Part shown: positions 9,970-19,871 of the stretch, piece by piece
Position numbering within the stretch: the stretch's first letter is position 1
How the letters are laid out: each line of letters opens with the position of its first letter
Source: Flavobacterium covae
Lineage (GTDB): Bacteria > Bacteroidota > Bacteroidia > Flavobacteriales > Flavobacteriaceae
Length of the DNA: 64,000 nucleotides
Direction: 5' to 3'
Assembly: GCA_019565575.1 (NCBI GenBank)
Contig: CP067379.1
Span: 2,046,001-2,110,000, forward strand
Translations under genes and position numbers: made by a program
The notes under the pieces: generated by a model
Seen by the model: the letters and a program-made list of their open reading frames with translations, nothing else
What the model was told of the DNA's origin: nothing
Databases searched by the model: none

Positions 9970-10530
9970 TTAAAATTTAAAGTTTAGAGCAAGGCCTATG
10001 TTTTGCTGTGTGTTAAAATCGTTAGTTTGTATTTCAGGACGAATGGTTAATCCGTCGTTTACATTAAATTGTTGTAAATGAGCATCTACATTGGCATCTA
10101 TAATATTAAGTGCATAAAGAGCTACTGTGATGAGTAGGGATAAGTCTCTATTTCTTTGATAGAATTGTTGTCCTTGAATTAACTTATCGTCAGTTAAACG
10201 ATTGTATTCTGGATTTAAATCGGGATCTTTAGCTAATCTTTTGATGTATTCTGTTCGGAAACTGTCATATTTTTTTTGATTCCAGAAATAAGCATAGGCT
10301 CCTGTTCCTATTGCAGCATATACAATGGGGATTTTCCAATAACTTTTGTTGTAGGCTTGTCCAGCTCCTGGAAGTAATGCTGAGTAAAAAGCAGCTTTGG
10401 CAGGACGTAAAGGGTCTATGTTTTGTTTAGTTATAGTATCGTTAGCTATTAGTCTTATCTTATTTTGTGCATTTGCGGAAAGAAGACCTAAACTAAAGCT
10501 AACAATAACTATGTATATGCAATATTTCAC
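9970..10530 (-). CDS. DUF5683-domain membrane protein
   Basis: 186 residues, with a signal peptide (KYCIYIVIVSFSLGLLSANAQ) and then the DUF5683 core: AFYSALLPGAGQAYNKSYWKIPIVYAAIGTGAYAY, a transmembrane hairpin. Starts with GTG at 10528-10530 that overlaps the parB stop by one base. It lies between parB and dapB, the standard flavobacterial order, but function is unknown. No frame break; the CTTCCAGG within it encodes the conserved LLPGAG and is genuine. Confidence 0.88.
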   Translation of the reverse strand: MKYCIYIVIVSFSLGLLSANAQNKIRLIANDTITKQNIDPLRPAKAAFYSALLPGAGQAYNKSYWKIPIVYAAIGTGAYAYFWNQKKYDSFRTEYIKRLAKDPDLNPEYNRLTDDKLIQGQQFYQRNRDLSLLITVALYALNIIDANVDAHLQQFNVNDGLTIRPEIQTNDFNTQQNIGLALNFKF

Positions 10531-11426
10531 TAAGAGTTTATTAGTTTTAAAATTCTGTTAAAATCTTCTTCTGAATGAAAAGGAATCGTGATTTTTCCTT
10601 TTCCAGAACCTGCTACCTTAATATCTACTTTGGCTCCAAAGTAGTCGTTGAAAGATCTTTTTCGTCTAGACCTATATCAAAAGCAGCTTCCAGTAGGCTT
10701 GGTTGTAGGTTTGTCTAATTCGCCATTGTGATAAGCTTTTACTAGAGCTTCTGTTTCGCGAACGGAAAGGTTTTGGCTTACTATTTTTTGATATATAGAA
10801 GCCTGTGCATCATGATCTTCTATGGTAATGATGGCGCGACCGTGTCCCATGGATATAAAACCATCACGAATGCCGGTTTGTATAATTGGATCTAGTTTTA
10901 ATAAACGAAGATAATTAGCAACAGTAGAGCGTTTTTTTCCTACTCGATCACTTACTTGTTCTTGGGTTAGTTGGATTTCATCCATCAAACGTTGATACGA
11001 AAGGGCGATTTCAATAGGATCTAAATCATGGCGCTGAATGTTTTCTACTAACGCCATTGTTAGCGATTCGTTGTCGTCTGCTAAGCGAATATAGGCAGGA
11101 ACTGTTTTTAATCCTACAATTTTAGAAGCGCGTAAACGACGTTCACCTGAAATTAATTGGTATTTATTAAAATCAGTTTTACGAACTGTAATGGGTTGGA
11201 TAACACCTAACTCTCTAATAGAGGTTGCTAGTTCTTGTAAAGCTTCTTCATTAAAATTAGTACGAGGTTGAAAAGGATTAATTTCAATAGACTCAATATC
11301 CACTTCTAGGATATTACCTACTACTTTGTCTGCATTTTTATCGGTTGCTGATTTAATATCATTCTCTGGATCTTTCAGTATAGCCGATAATCCTCTTCCC
11401 ATTGCTTGTTTTTTTGCCAATGCCAT
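10530..11426 (-). CDS. parB: Chromosome partitioning protein ParB (two apparent frameshifts)
   Basis: About 298 residues after undoing a GCTTCCAG insertion at 10686-10693 and one missing A at 10658-10662. The CTPase/N-terminal domain includes IEINPFQPRTNFNEEALQELA and the arginine-rich SGERRLRASK. The central helix-turn-helix parS-binding region contains LVENIQRHDLDPIEIALSY and RVGKKRSTVANYLRLL. The rebuilt C-terminus carries the dimerisation tail VAGSGKGKITIPFHSEEDFNRIL. It follows parA by 23 bases and overlaps the DUF5683 start. Confidence 0.92.
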
Positions 11427-11449
11427 ATAATCCTCCTAAACTTAATTGA

Positions 11450-12214
11450 TTAACTATTCTTTTTGATAATTTCAGATGCTAAATCTAAATAGTTTGTAGC
11501 GCCTTTGCTGGTGGCGTCATAATTTATAATACTTTCACCAAAACTAGGTGCTTCACTTAATTTGATATTACGCTGAATAACGGTGTCAAATACCATATTG
11601 TTAAAGTGTTTTTGTACTTCTTCTACTACTTGGTTAGATAATCGTAAACGTGAATCATACATAGTTAGTAGAAGGCCTTCAATATCTAAATCAGGATTAT
11701 GAATTTTTTGAACACTTTTAATGGTGTTTAATAATTTACCTAGTCCCTCTAGTGCGAAATATTCACATTGAATAGGAATTACTACTGAATTAGCTGCAGT
11801 TAGTGCGTTTAATGTGAGTAATCCTAAAGAAGGAGCACAATCAATAATAATGTAGTCGTAGTTGTCAGAAACGGATTTTAATGCTTCTTTAAGCATATAT
11901 TCACGATTTTCTTTGTCTACTAATTCTATTTCAATAGCAACTAGGTCAATATGTGCAGGAATTACATCTACATTAGGAGCTGTACTGTTAATTAAGGCTT
12001 CTGTAGGCGTACAACTATGCTCTAAAATTTGGTAGGTGCCTAGTTCAACTGACTCTACATCAATACCTAATCCAGAGGTAGCATTTGCCTGCGGATCAGC
12101 ATCTATAAGTAATACTTTTTTTTCTAAAGCCCCTAAAGCGGCCGCTAAATTAATGGAAGTGGTTGTTTTACCTACACCACCTTTTTGGTTAGCAATTGCA
12201 ATTATTTTACCCAT
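11450..12214 (-). CDS. parA: Chromosome partitioning ATPase ParA/Soj
   Basis: 254 residues. Deviant Walker A at the extreme N-terminus, ANQKGGVGKTTTSINLAAAL, then DADPQANATSGLG and Walker B region YIIIDCAPSLGLLTLNAL. ATP-dependent dimer that moves ParB-bound origins on the nucleoid. First gene of the parA-parB-DUF5683-dapB-lepB-wbqC row; no frame break. No parS sites were identified by eye in the window. Confidence 0.96.
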   Translation of the reverse strand: MGKIIAIANQKGGVGKTTTSINLAAALGALEKKVLLIDADPQANATSGLGIDVESVELGTYQILEHSCTPTEALINSTAPNVDVIPAHIDLVAIEIELVDKENREYMLKEALKSVSDNYDYIIIDCAPSLGLLTLNALTAANSVVIPIQCEYFALEGLGKLLNTIKSVQKIHNPDLDIEGLLLTMYDSRLRLSNQVVEEVQKHFNNMVFDTVIQRNIKLSEAPSFGESIINYDATSKGATNYLDLASEIIKKNS

Positions 12215-12337
12215 CTTGATATTCGAAATTTTGAGCCGTAAAAATACAATTATTTATGGGTTTTGAAAATCTATTTTGTTAACAATTTAATAAATGATCT
12301 AGATGTCATTTTATAATGCTTTATTTTATTGACTTGG

Positions 12338-13465
12338 TTATATTTTTAGAAGTTTTTCAGCGGCTTGAATTAATGTTTCGTCTGTTTTAGCAAAACAAAA
12401 ACGAAGCATCTTTCGGTCTGTGTGATTATTGTAAAAGACAGACATGGGAATGGCGGCTACACCTTGTTTATCAATTAATTCTTTTGCAAATTTTATATCA
12501 TTTTCTTTTGAAATGTTTTCATAGTTTACAACTTGAAAATAAGTTCCGTCACATGGCATCAGTTCAAAACGACTGTTTTTTAATAACTCTTGAAATAAAT
12601 TTCTTTTTTTGAGGTACATATTTGAAACTTCATCAAAATGAACTACATCTAGGTATTCCGCAATAGCAAATTGGGAAAAACTGTTGACACTGAAGACTAA
12701 GAATTGATGTATTTTTTTAATTTCATTCATGATTGATTCAGGGGCTATTAAATAACCAATTTTCCATCCCGTAACATGTAAAGATTTGCCAAAGGAGGAA
12801 GCAATTATGCTACGATGAATTAATTTTTTTCGAGTGTTAAACGAAATATGGGCTTGTTTGAAAGTAATATATTCGTAAACTTCATCTCCTAAAATAAGGA
12901 TTTTAGGGTGTTTTTCTAATATGATTTCCAGTGATTCAAAATCTTTTTCGGTCCAAATTCTACCTGTTGGATTATGAGGATTGTTGATGATAATCATTTT
13001 GGTTCTAGGAGTGATAGCTCTTTCTATGATGTTAAAATCTGGGGTATAGTCTGGATTTAGAGGAAGACGTATTGGTTTTCCGCCTGCTACTAAAACGGAG
13101 GGTTCATAACTATCATAACATGGGTCTAAAATAATTACTTCATCATTTGTAGATATTAACGCATTGATTGTGCTGTATATACCTTGTGTAGCACCAGCGG
13201 TAATAAGCATTTCTGTATTACAATCTACAGATCGCTGGTACTGGGTTTGGGTTTGTTTTGCAATTTTTTCCATTAAGGTAGGTAAACCTGCCATAGGAGT
13301 ATATTGATGGATGTTTTCTTTTAAGAGTCGTTGACTTATTTCAATTAATCGTTTGTCTTCAGGAAAGTTAGGGAATCCTTGTGATAGATTAAGGGCTTTT
13401 TTTTCATGTGCAAGCTTAGACATGGTAGCAAAAATGCTGGTTGTAATGTGTGGTAATTTAGACAT
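12338..13465 (-). CDS. PLP-dependent aminotransferase, methionine/kynurenine aminotransferase type
   Basis: 375 residues, fold-type I class I/II aminotransferase. NLSQGFPNFPED at the start, ITAGATQGIYSTINAL, NNPHNPTGRIW, LGDEVYEYI, and the PLP lysine in SSFGKSLHVTGWKIGYLIAP. The SQGFPNF and HVTGWK signatures point to the YbdL / methionine aminotransferase branch, which transaminates methionine or aromatic amino acids with 2-oxoacids. Start ATG at 13463-13465. IS copy 1 lies about 100 bases upstream on the same strand. Confidence 0.88.
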   Translation of the reverse strand: MSKLPHITTSIFATMSKLAHEKKALNLSQGFPNFPEDKRLIEISQRLLKENIHQYTPMAGLPTLMEKIAKQTQTQYQRSVDCNTEMLITAGATQGIYSTINALISTNDEVIILDPCYDSYEPSVLVAGGKPIRLPLNPDYTPDFNIIERAITPRTKMIIINNPHNPTGRIWTEKDFESLEIILEKHPKILILGDEVYEYITFKQAHISFNTRKKLIHRSIIASSFGKSLHVTGWKIGYLIAPESIMNEIKKIHQFLVFSVNSFSQFAIAEYLDVVHFDEVSNMYLKKRNLFQELLKNSRFELMPCDGTYFQVVNYENISKENDIKFAKELIDKQGVAAIPMSVFYNNHTDRKMLRFCFAKTDETLIQAAEKLLKI

Positions 13466-13564
13466 GATTAGGGATAGTTGGTATGTTAGGGTATTTTATA
13501 GAGAGTAAAAATAAGAAAGTTTTAGCGATCTTTATAATACTGGTTTAGAAGGAGATTTGAAGAC

Positions 13565-15347
13565 AAAAAGAGGCTGTCCTAAAAGGGCAGCTTTTTTTAT
13601 GCCGCAAATTCACGATATTGGTGATTGCTAGTAAAATTTAATTTTTCAAAAACAATTAGAAGGCAAAATCGAGTCATATAGTTGTATGTTGAGCAAGAAC
13701 GAGTTGTTTTAAAAGCTTTTTTCATTGAATCTGTAGTTGTAGCCACCATTTTTCTGAAATTATGACCAAGCGCCATTAGTAGAAACTCCATTTCTACCAT
13801 TTCTAACCCAAAAAATGTAAACCGATTAAATTTATTGTTGTTTTTTAGTTGTCCGAATACTGCCTCTACTTCAACAGGTCTTTTACTTCTGTGTTTGTGT
13901 CCTTTTTTGAGTTTAGTAATTCTTTAGCTTCGTTTTTTAGGCAATTTAGACGGTGATTGACTTCTATTTTTCGATTCCCTTTTGCTTTGTGGCATAAACT
14001 TCTCAATGGGCATCCTTCGCATCGTTTAGCCTGATAATAAGTCACTTCTGATTCATATCCATTGCTAGAGATTCGCTTACCTATTCCTATGTTTTCCATT
14101 TTTTGCCCCATAGGACAGATATAGAAATCGTATTGTTGATTGTAAAATAAATTTTGCACTAAAAAAGGATTCTCTTTAAGTTTCTTTTTCTGCTCTGCAT
14201 GAAAATAATTGTACTTTACAAAGGGCTCAATTTGCTTGTTTTTAAGCATTTGGTAATTTTCTTCACTGCCATATCCAGCATCGGCGACAACTTCTTTACT
14301 TTGTCTATTATAGTTTTCTTCAAAACTGTTTAAGTGTGACTCTAATGTGTTGGTATCGTTGGTCGTTTGATGTATAGAAACGTGTGTAATAAATTGATTT
14401 TCAGTTGATATTTGAGGGTTGTAAGCTGGTTTGAGTTGCCCATTTCTCATATGATCTTCCTTCATTCTCATAAAAGTAGCGTCAGGGTCTGTCTTACTAT
14501 AAGAGTTTCTATTTCCAAGTATTTCTAAATCCTTTTCGTATTTCTCTAATCTTGGAAGGTGTTCTTCCTGTAATTTCTGTAGTTCTTTTACCTGTTTCTT
14601 AGTCGGTTCTTTTAACTTTTTATTCAATTCTGATAGCTTTTCTTTTAATTCATCTGAATTGATTTTTTTTGGCAATGCTTCTTGGTTAAGTTCTTGGTTT
14701 TCTGATTGTATACTGTTTTCTATATCAGATAAAATAGTGTTGATTTTTACTTCTAATTTCTCTTTGTATTTTTCAACCGAACCACGCCAAACAAAGGTGT
14801 ATTTGTTGGATTTTGCTTCAATTTTAGTACCATCAATATATTGAACATCAAGGCTTATATAACCTAGGTCGACCAATATTTTTACTACTTCTGCGAATAA
14901 AACTTTGATTTTATCTTTCAAAATTTTGCCTCTAAACTCGTTAATGGTTCTAAACCCAGGAGTGGAATTGCCTGAGATAAACATAAAATGAATGTTCTCA
15001 TTAAGTGCTTTGGCTATTTTTCGGCAAGAATAGATATTTGACAAATAGCTATAAAACAATACTTTGATTAGCATTCTAGGATGGTAAGCAGAGCATCCAC
15101 CACCGCGATAAAGCTTAACTATGTCGCTAATATCAAGTCTGTCAACTATAGAATCGACCAGTCGAACAGGGTGGTTATCATCAATTTTATCAAAAATATT
15201 GATTGGAAAAAGTTCTGGAGAATTGCCTGTCTGGTTTTTAAATGTTACTTTAGCCATTGCTTGTTTTTTGTCACCTCTAAAATACATGTTTTAGAGTAAA
15301 ACAGCAATAAAAAAGGCTGTCCTAAACTTTTTGGACAGCCTCTTTTT
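13565..15347 (-). mobile_element. IS1182-like insertion sequence, copy 1
   Basis: 1783 bases bounded by perfect 15-base inverted repeats AAAAAGAGGCTGTCC (13565-13579) and GGACAGCCTCTTTTT (15333-15347). Encodes one transposase on the minus strand. Both ends also hold internal hairpins that look like terminators: GCTGTCC-TAAAA-GGGCAGC then T7 at the left end, and GGCTGTCC...GGACAGCC then T6 at the right. The second copy at 38530-40311 differs by only a few bases, so transposition was recent. No target-site duplication is obvious. Confidence 0.9.
13597..15287 (-). CDS. IS1182-family transposase, two reading frames joined by a possible -1 frameshift
   Basis: Frame 1 (15287-13866, 473 codons) has the DUF772-like N-terminal domain ([48 protein letters not shown]), a first Asp in [19 protein letters not shown], a second Asp in [14 protein letters not shown], a ~60-residue coiled coil and a CEGCPLRSLC cysteine cluster. 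The rest (RSKRPVEVEAVFGQLK, holding the catalytic Glu, to NHQYREFAA at 13597) is in the -1 frame. At the junction, 13903-13908, the coding strand reads A AAA AAG in the phase of a slippery heptamer. This may be programmed frameshifting or one missing A; both copies show it. Confidence 0.85.
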
Positions 15348-15348
15348 T
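15310..15348. terminator. Hairpin at the IS right end
   Basis: GGCTGTCC / GGACAGCC with an A/T loop and T6, at the outer right end of IS copy 1. It directly follows the pafA stop codon on the other side, so it may serve as the pafA terminator as well. Confidence 0.6.
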
Positions 15349-17001
15349 ATTTGGGTAAAATTTCGGTTAACGGTATGGCATCTGTACTGTTAGGTAGTGT
15401 TGTTTTTAGTTTTAGAGCTAGGGTAGGAGCAATTTGAGTAATGTCTTTTTGTCAAAATTTTCCCCTTTTTTAATTCCCCAACCATAAAATAAGCAAGGCA
15501 CGTGTGTATCATAGCTATAAGGTGAGCCATGAGAAGTTCCTGTGGTTTGGTATTGCATATAAGCGGGTTTGTCTACAATGATCAATTCTCCATTTTGAAC
15601 TGGGTCATAACCTTTGGATACAAAATTTAAATAATTATCGGCTACAGAGCCTGCTATGATTTCATTTTCATCATATACTCTTTTAACATGTTTTTGTGTA
15701 TATAAAAATTCCTTAACGGCATTTTTAACTTTGCTAAGTTCTAAGCCTTTTTCTTTAATTTTTGCTTTGTCTAAGAATACATTAAAAGAATCGTATAGTA
15801 ATAATAAGTTTTCTCCAAATTGTGTTTTTGTAAATTCAGCTATAGCGTGTTCTATATTCTTTTCGTTGGTGTCTTCTACATCATAGCGATTGTCTTTTAG
15901 GTGCATAACGTTTTCAGCACCTGCATGATCTGCTGTTAAAAAAAGTAAGTAGTTATCTTTGCCTACGTTAAGATCTAAATATTGCAAAAAGCTTGCTAAT
16001 GTTTGGTCTAAGCGTAAATATGTATCTTGTAATTCAATAGAACGTGGGCCATACATGTGACCAATATAATCAGTAGCAGAAAAACTAACGGTTAAAAAGT
16101 CGGTGTCTTCATCTTTTCCCAGTTGTTCATTTTCTATTGTTTTTTGAGCAAAATCAGCTAAGAAATTATTTCCAAAAGGGGTTGTTCTTAAAATTCCTAC
16201 ATCTCCTGGTTTTGTTAGTTCCGAAAGGGAATAAGGAAAGAAAGCCTGTTTTTTATTTAGTTTTCCTTCGTATGGGTTATCATCTGGTAAACTTTCATTG
16301 TAAGCTGTTTTATCTTTTAGTAAGTCCCAATTTTGATTAACGTATTTTTCGTAATTTTTTTCATTGTTAAATTGGGTTACCCAAGAAGGTAATGATTTGC
16401 CATAAAATGTACTGGAAATAAAATTTCCGGTTTTACTAAACCAAAAAGCCCAGTCTGCAAAATGTCCAGCTGGCAAAATTGCCCCACGATCTTTAACGCT
16501 TACGCCAATTACTTTTCCTTTAAAATTGGTACTTAATTTTAGTTCGTCTGTAATGGTTGACGCTTGTAAAATTTTGGGAGACATCTTACCTTCTTGTTCC
16601 GTTCCATTGCCTACTGTAGAAACATCGGTATCATCTGTACAGTATAGGTTTTTCCCTGTGGCTTTGTTAAACCATTCATTGCCTACAATTCCGTGTATTG
16701 CTGGTGTAGTTCCTGTATAGATAGAAGCGTGTCCAGGACCTGTAAAAGTAGGCATATAGTTATAGTGCATATTATGATATGTGAAACCATCTCGTAATAA
16801 ACGTTTGAATCCATTTTCTGAAAAGTCGCTATAAAAACGATTCAAATATTCCATTTTCATTTGATCTACAACTATACCTACAACTAGTTTAGGTCTTTTT
16901 ACTTCCGCATTGATTTTAGGTGTTTGTGCGCTAACCGCTAAACTCAATACTGAAAAATATACTTTGAAAAAATTCTTCATTTTAAAAAAATTAGCTCGCA
17001 A
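15347..17001 (-). CDS. pafA: PafA-type alkaline phosphatase, periplasmic (one apparent frameshift)
   Basis: About 551 residues after adding one A at 15446-15450 (complement). Calcium/zinc-type alkaline phosphatase superfamily member of the Flavobacterium PafA type, which releases phosphate from monoesters in the periplasm. Signal peptide in KNFFKVYFSVLSLAVSAQ; the likelier start is the second Met, about seven codons in. Nucleophile Thr lies in PTFTGPGHASIYTG after VVGIVVDQMK with metal-binding Asp. Further metal ligands occur in FSATDYIGHMYGPRS, LTADHAGAENV and TTGTSHGSPYSYDTHVP. The stop codon abuts the IS right end, but the final AIPLTEILPK looks like a natural end. Confidence 0.9.
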
Positions 17002-17371
17002 ATTTAATTATAAATCTAATGAATAAGGCGAAAGTTATATGATTTTTTTGTCTTGCTTTTGTAATAGTATATTTTTTGGATGAAATCTATGCTTGATGAT
17101 TTGTATTTGACTTCTCCTCATAGAATTGATAACGAAGGTATTTTATTTTTTACTTGGACAGAGAAGTTATATGTAGTAGCTGAAATGATAGTTTTTTAAC
17201 TTGTTTTTTTAGTGCTAGGAGGTTTAGTTTCATACTTGCTCCATTAAAGCAAACCGTTTGTTAAATTTTCTATTAAAAATTTTGAAGGTTATTAAAGGAG
17301 TATTAGTATAAAAATTCATTAGGTAATTCTCTAATCTATGATTGATTTAATGTAGTTAAACCTATTTTTTA
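17002..17371. other. Intergenic stretch between pafA and the accessory cluster
   Basis: 370 A/T-rich bases. The only open frame is a 39-codon plus-strand ORF at 17080-17199 (MKSMLDDLYLTSPHRIDNE...), preceded by TATATTTTTTGG. It resembles nothing I recognise and could be a remnant. No clear terminator or repeat was seen. Confidence 0.5.
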
Positions 17372-18173
17372 TTATCTAATGATTTCTAAATCATTAGAAT
17401 TTTGTGGTATATGAAACAAAATGGGATAATTGTATATTACAGATTTTCCATTTTCTTTTGTTTCGCCTTTTAGACAAGACTCTCCATCTTCATCTTCTAA
17501 TCGTACTAGTCTTCCATCTCCATAAAATTTAATTATACATTTTGTAAATGGTAATATAGTTTCTTTTTCTTCTTGAAAACCGTTCAAACTTTTCTCCTGT
17601 TTTTCATATAAAGAAATAGCTTCTTCTAACGTTTTTCTTTTAGTCAGTAGAGCAAAATTTGTATTATTTTTTTTGTTCAATAGCTTCTTTTATTTTATTA
17701 TAAGCATCTTTTATAGTTTTATCTATATTAGGTAATTGGTCTAATTTTTTTTGAGTTTTTCCAACCAGATAATTGATATGGAACTTCCGCATTAAATTTA
17801 GTTTTAAACTCCCAATAGGGGATACCTTCTTTTGAAACTTCCATTTTGGGGATTATTAATATAATTTCTCTTTTATTATCAAACGTCCAAGCGTCACTTT
17901 TTTATTTATTTCTAATGTGAAAGTATTTTCAGGAGCGATAATTTTTTTTCCTTTTATAGGTAATATTTTTATTGTTAAAATTTGCTCTCCTGTTTCTAAT
18001 ATTCCTGTGTTAATTGGATACTCTATATTGGTTCCTCCTGATTCTCCAAAAAATCTAAAAATAGGTAAATCATTAATTCTTATGTCAAAATTTACTCCAG
18101 AGCTTTTTACTTTTATATGGTAATAGGGTTTTTCTTTAAAGCTATCTATAATTGTATTTACTGACTTGTTCAT
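17372..18173 (-). CDS. Unknown protein, paralogue of the gene at 19073 (several apparent frameshifts)
   Basis: About 265 residues if indels near 17680, 17750 and 17850 (all in A runs) are undone. Its N-terminal half (YHIKVKSSGVNFDIRINDLPIFRFFGESGGTNIEYPINTGIL) aligns with residues 5-60 of the 19073 protein (INDVPCFDSYKEGGTAVDWPINEYIL). The middle AEVPYQLSGWKNS matches AQIPYTLEGWTNS, and the end IIKFYGDGRLVRLEDEDGESC matches SLKFYGNKNQLVAIKIKDQPC. Function is unknown; the pattern suggests a beta-rich soluble protein. It directly follows the orphan cassette at 18258, as the 19073 gene follows the main locus, so it may be a cognate (immunity-like) partner. Confidence 0.65.
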
Positions 18174-18257
18174 AGTTTTATTAATATTTGTATTATCATT
18201 ATTCTTTTTTGACTACAGGTAAGTGTAGACATCATCAAAAAAATTATTAAATATTTT

Positions 18258-19069
18258 TTAATCATTGATATAGAATTTTTTATCAATACTTTCTGCTTTT
18301 CTTTCTTTAAGAACCACGTATTCTTCTTTTTTAGTTCTTTTAAACCCATTTACTTTAACGAACACAATTAAAATAATTTTGATACCAGAATGTCTAACTA
18401 TTGGTTGAAAATAAAGACCTTTATAATCGTCCATACCTGTTGATAAACCTAATGAAAAATAACCATCAGATTGTGCTTTTGCTTCGAAATCATAATCAAT
18501 ATCATAAAACACAGTTTTTACTTTTCCCGTAGTTTTAGCTTGTAATATTAATTCAAAACCAAATTGTCCTTCGGCTTTTAAATTTCCATCTTTTTTTAAA
18601 TGACTTAGTTCTATATTTCCTTCAATATTTAATTTACCATAAAATTTTAAGTCAAAACGTACTTCTGCATTTGAGGTATATGCTAATAAATCTAGAGCTG
18701 TAATCACGGCTTCTGATGCTGGATGTAGTTTTTTACCTCAAGCTATCAAATCAATAACAGCTTCCAGCGGCTATTGCTGGTTCCGCTTTTGCAACTAATC
18801 CTAGGATTGGAGCTAATAGAGAATCTTCTCCTTAGACAAACCGAATGTGGTTTCTACTGTTCCATCAAAACCATCTATATCTGAGGCCTGTGCTTTGAGC
18901 ACCGCATTTTCTACTCTATGTTGTCTCATTTGTACCCAAGTATCTCTATAATAAATAGGGTTTTCATTCCATAATTAAGATGAAATTTCCAACTTACATC
19001 CGGATACACTTTTATTTTTGCAATCTGATTAGGATAACGACAGGTTGAAATGGGAAGAAAATAGGTTTG
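18258..19069 (-). pseudogene. Orphan C-terminal cassette related to the large effector-like gene
   Basis: Has no start of its own. It begins immediately after the stop of the 19073 gene with 72 bases (18998-19069) identical to 22098-22169 inside the large gene (encoding TYFLPISTCRYPNQIAKIKVYPD in the middle of that protein). It then diverges: YYRDTWVQMRQHRVENAVLK, LAPILGLVAKAEPAIAAEAVIDLIA, and the readable 149-residue end FDLKFYGKLNIEGNIELSHLKKDGNLKAEGQFGFEL...KFYIND. Breaks near 18970, 18830 and 18740 and a CTGGAAGC-type insertion at 18760-18767 split the frame; some are likely sequencing errors. The lack of a start marks it as a displaced tip rather than an independent gene. Confidence 0.7.
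18998..19069 (-). repeat. 72-base direct repeat, copy A (boundary of orphan cassette)
   Basis: Identical base for base to 22098-22169, same strand. Sequences on both sides of the repeat differ between copies. This is the shape of a recombination boundary between exchangeable C-terminal tips. Confidence 0.95.
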
Positions 19070-19072
19070 TTT

Positions 19073-19870
19073 TTATCGTATTAAAGAAAGTTTGTTTTCA
19101 TTATTCTTTTGATGAAAAAGGGCTAATTCTGTGATTATCATACCTTCCTGATTTTCAAAGACAAAACCGCATGGTTGATCTTTTATTTTTATTGCTACTA
19201 ATTGATTTTTGTTTCCATAAAATTTTAATGAATAGTTGGAAAAATCTATTTTATGTACGTCTTGTTTTGAAGAGTTTAGTATGGTATTTTTTCTACTCTC
19301 TTTTTCTTCTTTTGTGAGATAGAAAGCGGTGGTTATTTCTTCAAAACGCTGACTATTTATTAAATTATATTTATTTGTATCTCTGTTTTTAATAATCTGA
19401 TGAAAAAGTTCGTAATACTCTTCAAGTTCGTTAAATAATTTCTGTTTTATTGTATTGTTTCCGTTTACATAGTCTGAAAAACTAAAAGAATTAGTCCAAC
19501 CTTCTAATGTATAAGGAATTTGAGCTTCAAAAAAACCTCCAGTACTGTACATTTGAATGTCTTTTTCTTCAAAAGAAATTTTAAGATGTTGTTTTATTAT
19601 TTGCTTTGGGATAGAAAAGTCAAAAGCATCTCTAACGGTTATTTTAAAATCAATAGAAGCATATTTACTAATTTTATTTTCGTTTTCAAAACAATTAGCA
19701 TTGATCGTATAAAATTGTCTTCCTGAATTTAAAATATATTCATTAATTGGCCAGTCTACGGCTGTTCCTCCTTCTTTATAAGAGTCAAAACAAGGAACAT
19801 CATTTATCAATAGTTCAGCTTGACAGTTTCTTATTTGAATTTCTGCAAGATAAAAAGGGTTTTTATACAT
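19073..19870 (-). CDS. Unknown soluble protein of the DUF4280 cluster
   Basis: 265 residues, no signal peptide. N-terminal NPFYLAEIQIRNCQAELLINDVPCFDS...VDWPINEYILNSGRQFYTI, central helical LFNELEEYYELFHQIIKNRD, C-terminal YSLKFYGNKNQLVAIKIKDQPCGFVFENQEGM. It has a paralogue at 17372-18173. One base separates it from the lipoprotein gene upstream, so it is in the same operon. The family is not recognised; a possible immunity or chaperone-like adaptor for the cluster's large protein is inference only. Confidence 0.75.
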   Translation of the reverse strand: MYKNPFYLAEIQIRNCQAELLINDVPCFDSYKEGGTAVDWPINEYILNSGRQFYTINANCFENENKISKYASIDFKITVRDAFDFSIPKQIIKQHLKISFEEKDIQMYSTGGFFEAQIPYTLEGWTNSFSFSDYVNGNNTIKQKLFNELEEYYELFHQIIKNRDTNKYNLINSQRFEEITTAFYLTKEEKESRKNTILNSSKQDVHKIDFSNYSLKFYGNKNQLVAIKIKDQPCGFVFENQEGMIITELALFHQKNNENKLSLIR

Positions 19871-19871
19871 T

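Noticed and set aside
10360..10375. CTTCCAGG in the DUF5683 gene as another motif error
   Set aside because: It encodes the conserved LLPGAG in an unbroken frame; the sequence is genuine. The same holds for CTGGAAG in the antitoxin gene (46605) and CTTCCAGG in cinA (54185).
17080..17199. 39-codon plus-strand ORF after pafA
   Set aside because: Too short, no recognisable homology or context; kept only as a note in the intergenic entry.
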